A stretch of DNA of 64,000 nucleotides from Azospirillum cavernae. Its GTDB lineage: Bacteria; Pseudomonadota; Alphaproteobacteria; Azospirillales; Azospirillaceae. The translations under genes were made by a program, and so were the position numbers. The notes under the pieces are model-generated. The model had not been told where the DNA came from. It did not search any database and worked only from the letters and a program-made list of their open reading frames with translations. Shown one piece after another: positions 9,967-18,929 of this stretch (within the stretch, counting starts at the first letter, position 1; each line of letters opens with the position of its first letter). The DNA is taken from NCBI RefSeq assembly GCF_003590795.1, contig NZ_QYUL01000001.1, positions 1,195,001 to 1,259,000 on the forward strand, given 5' to 3'.

Positions 9967-10794
9967 ATGGCCGACAAGACCCAAAAGATCGCGAAAATCC
10001 GCCTCAGCAAGCTGGACCATGAGGAATACCGGGTCGATTCGGCGGAGGAGTACGACCGCCGCCTGAGCAAGCTGCAAAAGGAACTGCTGCGAATCCAGCA
10101 AACCTATTGGCACGAAAAGCGCCGCGCCATCATCCTGTTTGAAGGCTGGGACGCCAGCGGCAAGGGCGGGGCGATCCGCCGCATGACCGAGCCGCTCGAC
10201 CCGCGCGGCTTTCACGTTTGGCCGATCTCCGCCCCGACGGCGGAGGAGCAAAGCAAGCATTACCTCTACCGCTTCTGGACCAAACTGCCCGCTGGCGGCA
10301 CCTTCGCCATTTTCGACCGTTCCTGGTATGGCCGCGTCCTGGTCGAGCGGGTGGAGAAATACACCAGCAAGGACAATTGGAAGCGTTCCTATGACGAAAT
10401 CGTCGAGTTCGAGCGGCTGTTGACCGACGACGGCGTGCGCATCGTCAAGATCTTCATGCACATCACCCCGGACGAGCAGTTGGAGCGCTTCCGCGAGCGG
10501 TTGAACAATCCCTACAAGCGCTGGAAACTGACCGAAGAGGATCTGCGCAACCGCGCCCGCTGGAACGATTACGTCAAGGCGACGGAAGAGATGTTCGACA
10601 AGACGTCGACCCCGACCACGCCCTGGCACGCCATCCCATCCAACTCGAAATGGTCCGCCCGCTTGAACGTGCTGGAAACCGTGACCAAGGCGTTGAAGGC
10701 TGGCGTCAACATCAGCCCGCCGCCGATCAACGGCAACGTCGCCAAGATGGCCGCCGAAATTCTGGGCGTCATCCCGGAACCCGCTGGCGAATGA
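9967..10794 (+). CDS. ppk2: Polyphosphate kinase 2 family protein
   Basis: A 275-residue PPK2-family kinase that transfers phosphate between polyphosphate and nucleotides. The Walker A motif GWDASGKGG is at residues 60-68, and the Walker B/lid region includes FDRSWYGRVLVERVE. The C-terminal PWHAIPSNSKWSARLNVLETV is a PPK2 hallmark. Length fits the one-domain class. The start MADKTQKIAK follows an AAGGA site; sequence upstream is leader. The gene follows the phaC terminator and so has its own promoter. Substrate class (ADP, GDP or AMP) cannot be assigned from sequence. Confidence 0.93.
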   Translation: MADKTQKIAKIRLSKLDHEEYRVDSAEEYDRRLSKLQKELLRIQQTYWHEKRRAIILFEGWDASGKGGAIRRMTEPLDPRGFHVWPISAPTAEEQSKHYLYRFWTKLPAGGTFAIFDRSWYGRVLVERVEKYTSKDNWKRSYDEIVEFERLLTDDGVRIVKIFMHITPDEQLERFRERLNNPYKRWKLTEEDLRNRARWNDYVKATEEMFDKTSTPTTPWHAIPSNSKWSARLNVLETVTKALKAGVNISPPPINGNVAKMAAEILGVIPEPAGE

Positions 10795-10802
10795 CGCTTA
10801 AT

Positions 10803-10829
10803 CCCGCTGACGGAGCGTCCGTCAGCGGG
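10803..10829. terminator. Perfect hairpin between convergent ppk2 and an exported-protein gene
   Basis: A perfect 12-bp stem (CCCGCTGACGGA and its complement) with a three-base loop sits between two convergent stop codons. There is no clear T-tract, so it may act as a mRNA 3'-end stabiliser or weak bidirectional terminator. Confidence 0.6.
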
Positions 10830-10843
10830 GCTTGGCCCTATCC

Positions 10844-12256
<1,413 letters not shown>

Positions 12257-12344
12257 CGGGCGGAATCCATGGGCAGGTTGTGGCCGCGAAGCTAACGGCG
12301 AGCGTCTTTATCCGCAAGAGCAACCGCCGCGCCGGGACCGAAAG

Positions 12345-13046
12345 TCAAAGCCCAAAGAACGCATCGTGCAACACCGTTGCCGAAAGATCACCAACCGGCC
12401 CATCCCGCACCACCCGGCCCAACCGCAACAGCAGCGCGCGCGGCGCGATGGACAGCGCGCGGGCGGCGCTCTGCTCGGCCACCAGCACGGCGGTTCCGGT
12501 GTTCGCCACCGCCTGGATCGCCGCGAACAGCTCCGCCGCCAGCTTGGGCGACAGACCAAGCGACGGCTCGTCCAGCAGCAGAAGACGCGGACGGCCCATC
12601 AGGGCGCGGCCAAAGCTGAGCATCTGTTGCTGCCCACCCGACAGCCGCCATGCCGCCTCGCCGCTTTTGCGCGCCAGATCAGGAAACAGAGCGAAGATTC
12701 GGGCGACGTCCTGGGCGCGGGCGCGGCGGTCGGACAGCCCGGCGACCTCCAGATTGTCGCGCACGCTCATACCGGCGAACACCCGCCGCCCTTCCGGCAC
12801 ATAGCCAAGACCGCGCCCGACCCGCCGTTCGGTCGGCAGGGCGGCGACGTCCTCCCCGGCAAAGCGCACAACGCCGCTGGCCGGGACCAAGCCAAGGATC
12901 GCTTTCAGCAGGCTGGATTTGCCGGCGCCGTTGGCCCCCAGCACGGCCATCGTCTCCCCCGCCGCCAGGGTCAACGACACGCCGTCCAACGCCAGCGCCC
13001 CGCCATAGACGACGCTCAGCCCCTCCACCGACAGCAACGCGGTCAT
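12345..13046 (-). CDS. ABC transporter ATP-binding protein, LivF type
   Basis: A 233-residue ATPase of a HAAT (LIV-type) importer. It has Walker A GANGAGKSS, signature LSGGQQQM, Walker B LLLLDEPSLGLSP and the LivF-type VAEQSA switch region. It is the last gene of the four-gene operon and overlaps the upstream permease-ATPase fusion by four bases (ATGA), indicating translational coupling. A canonical LivF would pair with LivG to energise branched-chain amino acid uptake. Here the operon lies behind a TPP riboswitch, so a thiamine-related cargo is inferred. No clear terminator follows. Confidence 0.9.
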   Translation of the reverse strand: MTALLSVEGLSVVYGGALALDGVSLTLAAGETMAVLGANGAGKSSLLKAILGLVPASGVVRFAGEDVAALPTERRVGRGLGYVPEGRRVFAGMSVRDNLEVAGLSDRRARAQDVARIFALFPDLARKSGEAAWRLSGGQQQMLSFGRALMGRPRLLLLDEPSLGLSPKLAAELFAAIQAVANTGTAVLVAEQSAARALSIAPRALLLRLGRVVRDGPVGDLSATVLHDAFFGL

Positions 13047-14773
13047 GCCCCATCCTCGTCGTCGGAATCGTCCCGAACGGCTGGCCCGCCGAGATAGGCG
13101 GCGATCACGGCGGCGTCACGGCGCGCGCCGTCGGGCGGCCCGGCGTAGAGCGTCCGCCCACGGTCCAGGCACAACACCCAGCCGACCAGGGGCAGCAGGA
13201 AATCCATGTCATGCTCGACCACCAGCAGCGCCATCCCCTCCCACGCCAAGCGGCGCAGATGGGCGGCCAGATCGGCCTTTTCCGCGTCGGTCAGCCCCGC
13301 CGCCGGTTCGTCCAGCAGCAGAACCGACGGACGGCGCGCCAGCGCGCGGGCCAACTCCACCCGCCGCCGCAAGGCCGCTGGCAAACCATGGCAGGGCCGC
13401 AACGCCAAATCGCCCGCGCCCAGACGGTCCAGCGCCCAACGGGCGTGCGCCTCGGCTTCCGCCACGCTGCGGTCGAACGGCAGCCGGGCGGCGGCCACCG
13501 CCTCCAGCACGCTGGCGTGGTTCGGCAGGGTCGCCGCCTGAAAGCTGCGGGCCAGACCGGCGCGCGCGATCTGGTCGGGCGGCGCGCCGGTTCGGTCGCG
13601 CCCGCCGATCCACACCGCCCCATCGTCCGGGCGCTCCAGCCCCGACAGCACGTTGATGAGCGTCGTCTTGCCCGACCCGTTCGGGCCGATCAGCCCGACG
13701 ATGGCGCCCGCTTGCACGCTCAGCGACACGCCGTCGAGCGCGCGCACGCCACCGAAGGATTTGCTGAGATCTTCGACGCGCAAAATTTCCCCCGTCGCGC
13801 GCGGTCCGGCGGGCGGCTCCACCGCGTCGGGCAAGGCACGCGGCGGCGGCGGGAACAGCCGCTCCAGCAGGCCCGTCAAACCGTTGGGCGCGACCAGAAT
13901 CGCCAGCAGCAGCGCCGCGCCATAGACGATCAGATAGCTGCGCTCCAGCCCCCGGAACCATTCCGGCAAATGAATCAGCAGCAGCGCTCCCAGCACCGCG
14001 CCGACCATCCGACCACGCCCGCCGACCACGGCGATGGTCAGGATCGTCACCATGACCGGGAATTCCAGCACCTCCGGCGACACCACCCGCTGGGTGTGAA
14101 CCGCCAGCGCCCCCGCCGCCCCGGCGTAAACCGCCGACAGCGCGAAGGCGGTCAGCCGCAGCCGCCCGACGTCCAGCCCCAGACAGCCCGCCGCCAGCGG
14201 ATCGTCCCGCACCAACTCCAGGGAGCGGCCCAGCCGCCCGCGCGCCAGCCGCCAGCCGATCAGCCCGCCAACCGCCGCCACCCCCCAGACCAGCGCCGCC
14301 ATCGGCAGACCGCGCGGCGCGACCCAGCCGAACAACGCGAAGGCGGGAACGCCCGGCAAGCCGTTCGCCCCGCCGGTGAGGTCCGGCAGATTGACCGCCA
14401 GAAGATGCAAGACCTGCGCGACGCCCAAGGTCGCCAAGGCGAAGTAATGGGACTCCAGCCGCAACACCGCCAGACCGACCGGCAGCGCCACCAGCAACGG
14501 CGCCAGCAAGGACAGCGGAAAGGTGACGGAGGCGTCCAGCCCGTAGCGGCTTCCCAAAATCCCGGTCACATAGGCGCCCAGCCCGAAAAACGCGCCCTGC
14601 GCCATGGACAGCGCCCCGCCCAGCCCGAACAGGATCTGAAAACCGAAGGCGGCCAGCGCGTAGACCCCGGCCACCGTCAGCACCCGCAGGCCATAGGGCG
14701 AGGCGAAAAACAGCGCGTAGGCCAACCCGGCCAGCGCCGCCGCCAGCAACAGCGCGTTCCGTCGATCACGCAC
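13043..14773 (-). CDS. Fused LivM-type permease and LivG-type ATPase
   Basis: A 576-residue fusion. Residues about 1-300 are a LivM-like permease with the loop HYFALATLGVAQVLHLLAVN; about 330-575 form an ABC ATPase with Walker A GLIGPNGSGKTTL, Walker B LLLDEPAAGL and H-loop VVEHDMDF. The signature motif, normally LSYGQ or LPYGQ, reads LPAAL, so its conserved glycine is missing and one composite ATP site may be weakened. Fusions of this pair occur in some HAAT systems. The gene overlaps the upstream livH-like gene by eight bases and the downstream livF-like gene by four. Confidence 0.92.
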   Translation of the reverse strand: MRDRRNALLLAAALAGLAYALFFASPYGLRVLTVAGVYALAAFGFQILFGLGGALSMAQGAFFGLGAYVTGILGSRYGLDASVTFPLSLLAPLLVALPVGLAVLRLESHYFALATLGVAQVLHLLAVNLPDLTGGANGLPGVPAFALFGWVAPRGLPMAALVWGVAAVGGLIGWRLARGRLGRSLELVRDDPLAAGCLGLDVGRLRLTAFALSAVYAGAAGALAVHTQRVVSPEVLEFPVMVTILTIAVVGGRGRMVGAVLGALLLIHLPEWFRGLERSYLIVYGAALLLAILVAPNGLTGLLERLFPPPPRALPDAVEPPAGPRATGEILRVEDLSKSFGGVRALDGVSLSVQAGAIVGLIGPNGSGKTTLINVLSGLERPDDGAVWIGGRDRTGAPPDQIARAGLARSFQAATLPNHASVLEAVAAARLPFDRSVAEAEAHARWALDRLGAGDLALRPCHGLPAALRRRVELARALARRPSVLLLDEPAAGLTDAEKADLAAHLRRLAWEGMALLVVEHDMDFLLPLVGWVLCLDRGRTLYAGPPDGARRDAAVIAAYLGGPAVRDDSDDEDGA

Positions 14774-15641
14774 GGCGGCGCACCGCTTCGCCGAACAGCC
14801 CTTGCGGTCGGACCATCAGAATCAGCAGCAAGACGCCGTACAGCGCCCCCAGCGCCACCGGATACGAGAAAACCGACGACACCCCCACCTCGAACAGCGC
14901 GATCAACAGCGCGCCGACCACCGCGCCGGGAACCGACCCCCAACCGCCAACCGTCACCGCGATGTAGGCCTTGAGGATCAAATCGCCGCCCGCCGTCGGC
15001 GTCACGAAATAGCGGTTGGCCAGCAACAGCCCCGCCGCCCCGGCGCAGGCCGTTCCGATGGCGAACGTCACCAGAATCATCCGCGTCACCGGCACGCCGC
15101 AGGCCCGCGCCATCTCGGGATCCTGCGCCGTCGCCCGCAAGCGGCGGCCAAGCTGGGTGTGGGCGAAGATCATGTGCTGCGCCCCGATCAACAGCCCCGC
15201 CACCAGGATGATGGCGACCGACTGCTCCGGCACGGCCACCCCGCCCAGCCGCAACACGCCGTCGCCCAACAGCGGCGGGGCGACGCGCGGTTCCGGGCCG
15301 AACAGAACCGCTGCGCCGTTCTGCAAAATGATGCCGACGGCGATGGTGCTGATGAAGACGGAGACCGGCGGGCGGTTGCGCAGCGGCAAATAAGCGACCA
15401 GCGCCAGCAGCAGCCCCAGCCCGGCCATCACCAACAAAATCACAGGCAGCAGAACCAGCCCCGGCAGCGGGATGAGCGGGGCCAGCGCCACCGCCAGCAT
15501 CCCGCCCGCCATCACCAGATCGCCCTGGGCGAAATTCACCGCCGAGGTGGCGTTCAACACCAGCACAAAGCCCAGCGCCACCAGGGCGTAGGCCGCCCCC
15601 AGCGCCAGACCATTCACCAGAAGCTGAAACGCCGTTTCCAC
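14766..15641 (-). CDS. ABC transporter permease, LivH type
   Basis: A 291-residue inner-membrane permease with the LivH features ALGFVLVLNATSAVNFAQGD and the loop QLGRRLRATAQDPEMARACG, and about eight hydrophobic segments. It forms the translocation pore with the LivM half of the next gene. Only one base separates its start from the stop of the binding-protein gene, so the operon is tightly coupled. Substrate is set by the binding protein and is probably not leucine, given the TPP riboswitch. Confidence 0.92.
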   Translation of the reverse strand: METAFQLLVNGLALGAAYALVALGFVLVLNATSAVNFAQGDLVMAGGMLAVALAPLIPLPGLVLLPVILLVMAGLGLLLALVAYLPLRNRPPVSVFISTIAVGIILQNGAAVLFGPEPRVAPPLLGDGVLRLGGVAVPEQSVAIILVAGLLIGAQHMIFAHTQLGRRLRATAQDPEMARACGVPVTRMILVTFAIGTACAGAAGLLLANRYFVTPTAGGDLILKAYIAVTVGGWGSVPGAVVGALLIALFEVGVSSVFSYPVALGALYGVLLLILMVRPQGLFGEAVRRRA

Positions 15642-15642
15642 C

Positions 15643-16764
15643 TCACTTCACCACGCCGGTCACGTTGTCGTAGCGTTTGACCAGGGCCGGAATCCGCGTC
15701 TTGCCGTCGTAACAGACGATCACGGCGGAATGGGCCATGTTGCCCTTGCCGTCGGAGGCGTAGCTCATCGCCAGCCCGTCGTGACGCCCGGCGGCCAGCG
15801 CCTTGCGGACGTCGTCGGCGCTCTTGGCCCCGGCCTGAACCGCCGCCAGAACCATTCGCATGCCGTCATATTGGCCAAGGGCGAAGGCGTCCGGCTCCTT
15901 GCCGAAGGCGGCGCGGTAGGATTCGGTGAAGGCCGCCACCGCCGGGCTGCCGCCCGACACCGGCGACGCGGCGGTTTCCGCGCAAACGCCCTTCAACTCG
16001 GCGGGATCGAGCAGCGCCGCCGTGCTTGGCTGATGCATCGCCGATCCGGCCACCACCGGGATTTTCAGGCCGCTGGTCGCCGCCTGCCGCAGCAACAGCG
16101 CGGTCGGCCCGGCGTGCAGATGCAGAACCAAAACGTCGGGGTTGGCCGACAGCGCCTTGGTCAGCACCGGCAGCAAATCCTTGGCCGCCGGGTCCACCCC
16201 CTCCTGAAACACCGGGTTGACGCCCAGCGCGCGGAAGGCGGCCTCCAGATGGGTTTTGCCGCTCTGGCCATAGGCCGTGGTCTGATAGATCACCGCCGGG
16301 CGGGTCTTCTTCAACTCCTCCACCACATAGCGGGCGTGGGCGGTTTTGGTCACGGCGTCGCCGGGGAAAAAGCGGAAGACCCAGGGGTTGCCCTGTTCGG
16401 TGATCGACGCGGTGCCCGACACCGTGACCAGCGGCAGTTTCAGCTCAGCGGCCAAGGGCAGCATCGCCAACATCTGGGTGCCCAACATGCTGGCGGCCAC
16501 CGCGCCGACCGGGCCGCCGCCCGCCGCCCGCTCCAGCCCAGTCACGGCGGCCTCCGGCGAGGTGCCGGTGTCGATCACCTCCGACGCCGCGACCAGCCCG
16601 GCGGGGGCCTCCTTCAGCGCCAGCAGCGCGCCGTTGCGCTGGCTGGTGCCTTCCAACGACAAAAAGCCGGTCAACGGCACGAGGACGGGAAAGGACAAGC
16701 CGTCCGCCCGCGCCGGCCCCGCCGCCGCCAACAGACCAACCAAAAGAGGAATCAAGCGCCGCAT
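15643..16764 (-). CDS. Periplasmic type I substrate-binding protein of a TPP-riboswitch-controlled HAAT importer
   Basis: A 373-residue binding protein with signal peptide MRRLIPLLVGLLAAAGPARA and the two-lobed Leu/Ile/Val-type fold: the opening strand FPVLVPLTGFLSLEGTSQRNGA, then LPLVTVSGTASITEQG and VIYQTTAYGQSGKTHLEAAF. It is the first gene after the riboswitch, with a GGGAGGAGG ribosome site eight bases before the ATG. By family it would be annotated as an amino-acid-binding protein. Riboswitch control suggests thiamine, its phosphates or the pyrimidine/thiazole moieties as ligand; this is inference. Sequence alone does not identify the ligand. Confidence 0.9.
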   Translation of the reverse strand: MRRLIPLLVGLLAAAGPARADGLSFPVLVPLTGFLSLEGTSQRNGALLALKEAPAGLVAASEVIDTGTSPEAAVTGLERAAGGGPVGAVAASMLGTQMLAMLPLAAELKLPLVTVSGTASITEQGNPWVFRFFPGDAVTKTAHARYVVEELKKTRPAVIYQTTAYGQSGKTHLEAAFRALGVNPVFQEGVDPAAKDLLPVLTKALSANPDVLVLHLHAGPTALLLRQAATSGLKIPVVAGSAMHQPSTAALLDPAELKGVCAETAASPVSGGSPAVAAFTESYRAAFGKEPDAFALGQYDGMRMVLAAVQAGAKSADDVRKALAAGRHDGLAMSYASDGKGNMAHSAVIVCYDGKTRIPALVKRYDNVTGVVK

Positions 16765-16772
16765 CCGAAAAG

Positions 16773-16797
16773 CCTCCTCCCAACCGGCGGAGAGAGG
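16773..16797 (-). promoter_or_regulatory. Hairpin that can mask the ribosome binding site of the HAAT operon
   Basis: On the minus strand CCTCTCTCC can pair with GGGAGGAGG across a seven-base loop, allowing two G-U pairs and one mismatch. The right arm is the ribosome binding site of the binding-protein gene, so ligand-bound aptamer upstream could shut off translation by releasing this hairpin. Confidence 0.65.
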
Positions 16798-16841
16798 CCG
16801 CGCCGCGCGTCCGCGTCACGGCGGAGGATGGTCGGCGCGGT

Positions 16842-16916
16842 CGGCTCCCTTCGCTGGCATGACCCAGATCAGGTTCGATGGGTGTGTCTCAGCCCGCGAC
16901 CCCGCAGGCACCCCAG
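16842..16916 (-). ncRNA. TPP riboswitch (THI box) aptamer
   Basis: Read on the minus strand, all conserved THI-box blocks appear in order: GGGGTGC, GCTGAGA, ACCC, GAACCTGATC, then TGGGTCATGCCAGCGAAGGG. These build the pyrimidine- and pyrophosphate-binding arms of the thiamine pyrophosphate aptamer. It lies 78-152 bases before the HAAT binding-protein gene. No T-tract terminator follows; a hairpin covering the ribosome binding site suggests control of translation. Confidence 0.96.
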
Positions 16917-16970
16917 CCGTAAACGACGGGCGACAATGTGGCCGCCCGCTTGGGCCTGTCAAGCGCGCCG

Positions 16971-17903
16971 TCAAACGGCGGAGGATCGTTTGGCCGCCGC
17001 CGTTTCGCGGTGCAGGATGTACAGGCCGCTGCCGATGATGACCATCGCCCCGGCGATCACCGGCGGCGTCGGCAGATCGCCGAACACCAGATAGCCGAAC
17101 AGGCTGGCCCAGACCATGCCGGTGTATTCGAACGGCGCGACCACGGCGGGCGGGGCGCGGCGGAACGCCTGGGTAATCAACACCTGCGCCACCGCCCCCA
17201 GCGCGCCGACCGCCGCCATCAGGGCGAATTCGGTCGCCGTCGGGGCCAGCCACACCGGAATCGACAGAGCGCCGCTGACCACCGTCGTCGTCAGCAGCAG
17301 ATAGACGACGATGGAGGTCGCCGTTTCGGTCTTCGACAGCCCGCGCACCGTCAGCAGCGACAGGGCGTAGAACAGCGCCGCGCACAGCCCGACCAGCACC
17401 GGAAAGGTCGGCGCGCCGCTGCTGGGCTGCGCCATCACCACCACGCCGCCAAAGCCGATCACCACGGCGCCCCAGCGGCGCCAGCCGACCTTTTCCCCCA
17501 ACAGCGGGGCCGACAGCGCGGTGATGAACAGCGGCCCGGCAAAATTCAGCACATAGACGTCGGCCAGCGGCAGATGCTTGAAGGCATAAAAGAAACAGCC
17601 CATGGAGATCAACCCGGCGAAGGCCCGCCAGACATGGGCCAAGGGTCGCTGGGTCCGCATCGACGCCACCCCGCCGCCCCGCGTCAGGGCGTAGCCGCCG
17701 ATCAACAGCAACGCCACCGCCGAGCGGACGAACATCAATTGCGGCACCGGAAAGCTCGCCGCCAAAAACTTGATCAGCGTGTCCATCGCCGCGAACAGCA
17801 CGATGGAGGCGAGGAAGCAACCGACCGCGTAGGGAACCGAATCCGCCTGGATCGGCAGAGCGGCGGCGGATGGACCATCGGCGCATTTGACGGCGTCGGA
17901 CAT
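16971..17903 (-). CDS. DMT-superfamily (EamA/RhaT) transporter
   Basis: A 310-residue inner-membrane protein with about ten transmembrane segments arranged as two EamA repeats. The second repeat end, PPAVVAPFEYTGMVWASLFGY followed by PVIAGAMVIIGSGLYI, is typical of the drug/metabolite exporters. It is upstream of, and not controlled by, the TPP riboswitch, whose aptamer begins about 55 bases after the stop. A second DMT gene lies 130 bases away on the same strand. Substrate unknown. Confidence 0.9.
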   Translation of the reverse strand: MSDAVKCADGPSAAALPIQADSVPYAVGCFLASIVLFAAMDTLIKFLAASFPVPQLMFVRSAVALLLIGGYALTRGGGVASMRTQRPLAHVWRAFAGLISMGCFFYAFKHLPLADVYVLNFAGPLFITALSAPLLGEKVGWRRWGAVVIGFGGVVVMAQPSSGAPTFPVLVGLCAALFYALSLLTVRGLSKTETATSIVVYLLLTTTVVSGALSIPVWLAPTATEFALMAAVGALGAVAQVLITQAFRRAPPAVVAPFEYTGMVWASLFGYLVFGDLPTPPVIAGAMVIIGSGLYILHRETAAAKRSSAV

Positions 17904-18012
17904 GAAACGGCTCGCAGACCTGAACGGGATGTGGCTGCACAGATTATGGGCAAACCAAACCGTTTCCCAATGCCGCCACCGCAGGTCTGCCCGGCGCGCC
18001 GTTTGCTCGCCG

Positions 18013-18044
18013 ATCCGTCAACCCGCCAATCCGTCAACCCGTGG
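18013..18044. repeat. 16-bp tandem duplication at the 3' end of a DMT gene
   Basis: The unit beginning ATCCGTCAACCC occurs twice with a 16-base period, the second copy overlapping the stop codon of the DMT gene. It looks like a slippage duplication. Confidence 0.7.
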
Positions 18045-18924
18045 CGTCGCGCGCCTCCCGGCGCAGCAGATACAGGCCGCTGCCGATCACCAACGCCAAG
18101 CCGACCGCCAGCTTTGGTTCCGGCCAATCGCCGAACAGCAGCGCGCCGAACAGCACGCCCCACAGGATTTGCGAGTATTGGAAGGGCGCGATCACCGGCG
18201 ACGGGGCGTTGCGGAAGGCGGTCAACAGGCAGGTCAGCGCCACCCCGGACAGCACCCCGCCCACCGCCGTCCAGGCGAAATCCTCAAAAGACGGCGCGAC
18301 ATAAACCGACGGCAGAAAGCCGCCCAGCACCGGCAAGGCCAACAGATTGGCGTAAAAGGGAAAGGTCAGCGCGTGCTCGGTCTGGCCCTTGTGCCGAATG
18401 ATGAGGGCCGAGGCGGCGTAGCACAGCGCGCACAGCGCCGCGCCGACCGCCCCGACATTGATGATTCCGGCGGCGCTGGGCCGGTTCATCACCAGCACCC
18501 CGGCGAAACCCGCCAACACCGCCAACCAACGCCGAAAATCCACCCGCTCGCCGAACAGCAGGGCCGACAGCAGGGTGATGACCAGCGGCGCGGTGAACAA
18601 AATCGCGTATACGTCGGCCATCGGCATGCGGGCGAAGGCGAAATACCCGGCGTAGCCGGTGACAAGCCCCAGGGTGGCGCGCAACAGATGCAGCCCGGGC
18701 CGCCGCGTCCCCAACTGACGCAGCCCGCCGCTCCACAACGCCATACCGATGATGGGAATCAGGGAGAACAACGCGTTGAAAAACACCGCCTGCGGCAGCG
18801 GATAGCCCCCGGCCATGATTTTCATCACGGCGTCGCCCGCCGAAAACAGGCCAAAGCCCAAACTCGCCAAGCCGATGGCCCGCAGATGGCCGCGCCGATG
18901 GACGCCCAGGGCGATGTCGGCCAT
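18034..18924 (-). CDS. DMT-superfamily (EamA) transporter in nucleoside salvage operon
   Basis: A 296-residue protein with two EamA repeats and about ten membrane segments (MPMADVYAILFTAPLVITLL; SPVIAPFQYSQILWGVLFG). The ATG lies five bases after the deoA stop, so it is the last gene of the deo/nucleoside operon. Position suggests export of free bases or another by-product of nucleoside catabolism; this is inference. It shares family but only moderate similarity with the DMT protein at 16971-17903. Confidence 0.88.
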   Translation of the reverse strand: MADIALGVHRRGHLRAIGLASLGFGLFSAGDAVMKIMAGGYPLPQAVFFNALFSLIPIIGMALWSGGLRQLGTRRPGLHLLRATLGLVTGYAGYFAFARMPMADVYAILFTAPLVITLLSALLFGERVDFRRWLAVLAGFAGVLVMNRPSAAGIINVGAVGAALCALCYAASALIIRHKGQTEHALTFPFYANLLALPVLGGFLPSVYVAPSFEDFAWTAVGGVLSGVALTCLLTAFRNAPSPVIAPFQYSQILWGVLFGALLFGDWPEPKLAVGLALVIGSGLYLLRREARDATG

Positions 18925-18929
18925 CGCCG

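Noticed and set aside
12650..14974. Long plus-strand frame opposite the permease-ATPase fusion
   Set aside because: Arg/Pro/Gln-rich shadow with no domain; the opposite strand carries Walker motifs and membrane segments.
12345..16764. Simple branched-chain amino acid transporter annotation
   Set aside because: The family match is real, but the TPP riboswitch in front makes a thiamine-related substrate the better working hypothesis.
16971..17903. DMT transporter as a member of the TPP-controlled operon
   Set aside because: It lies upstream of the aptamer, so the riboswitch cannot control it; it has its own promoter space.
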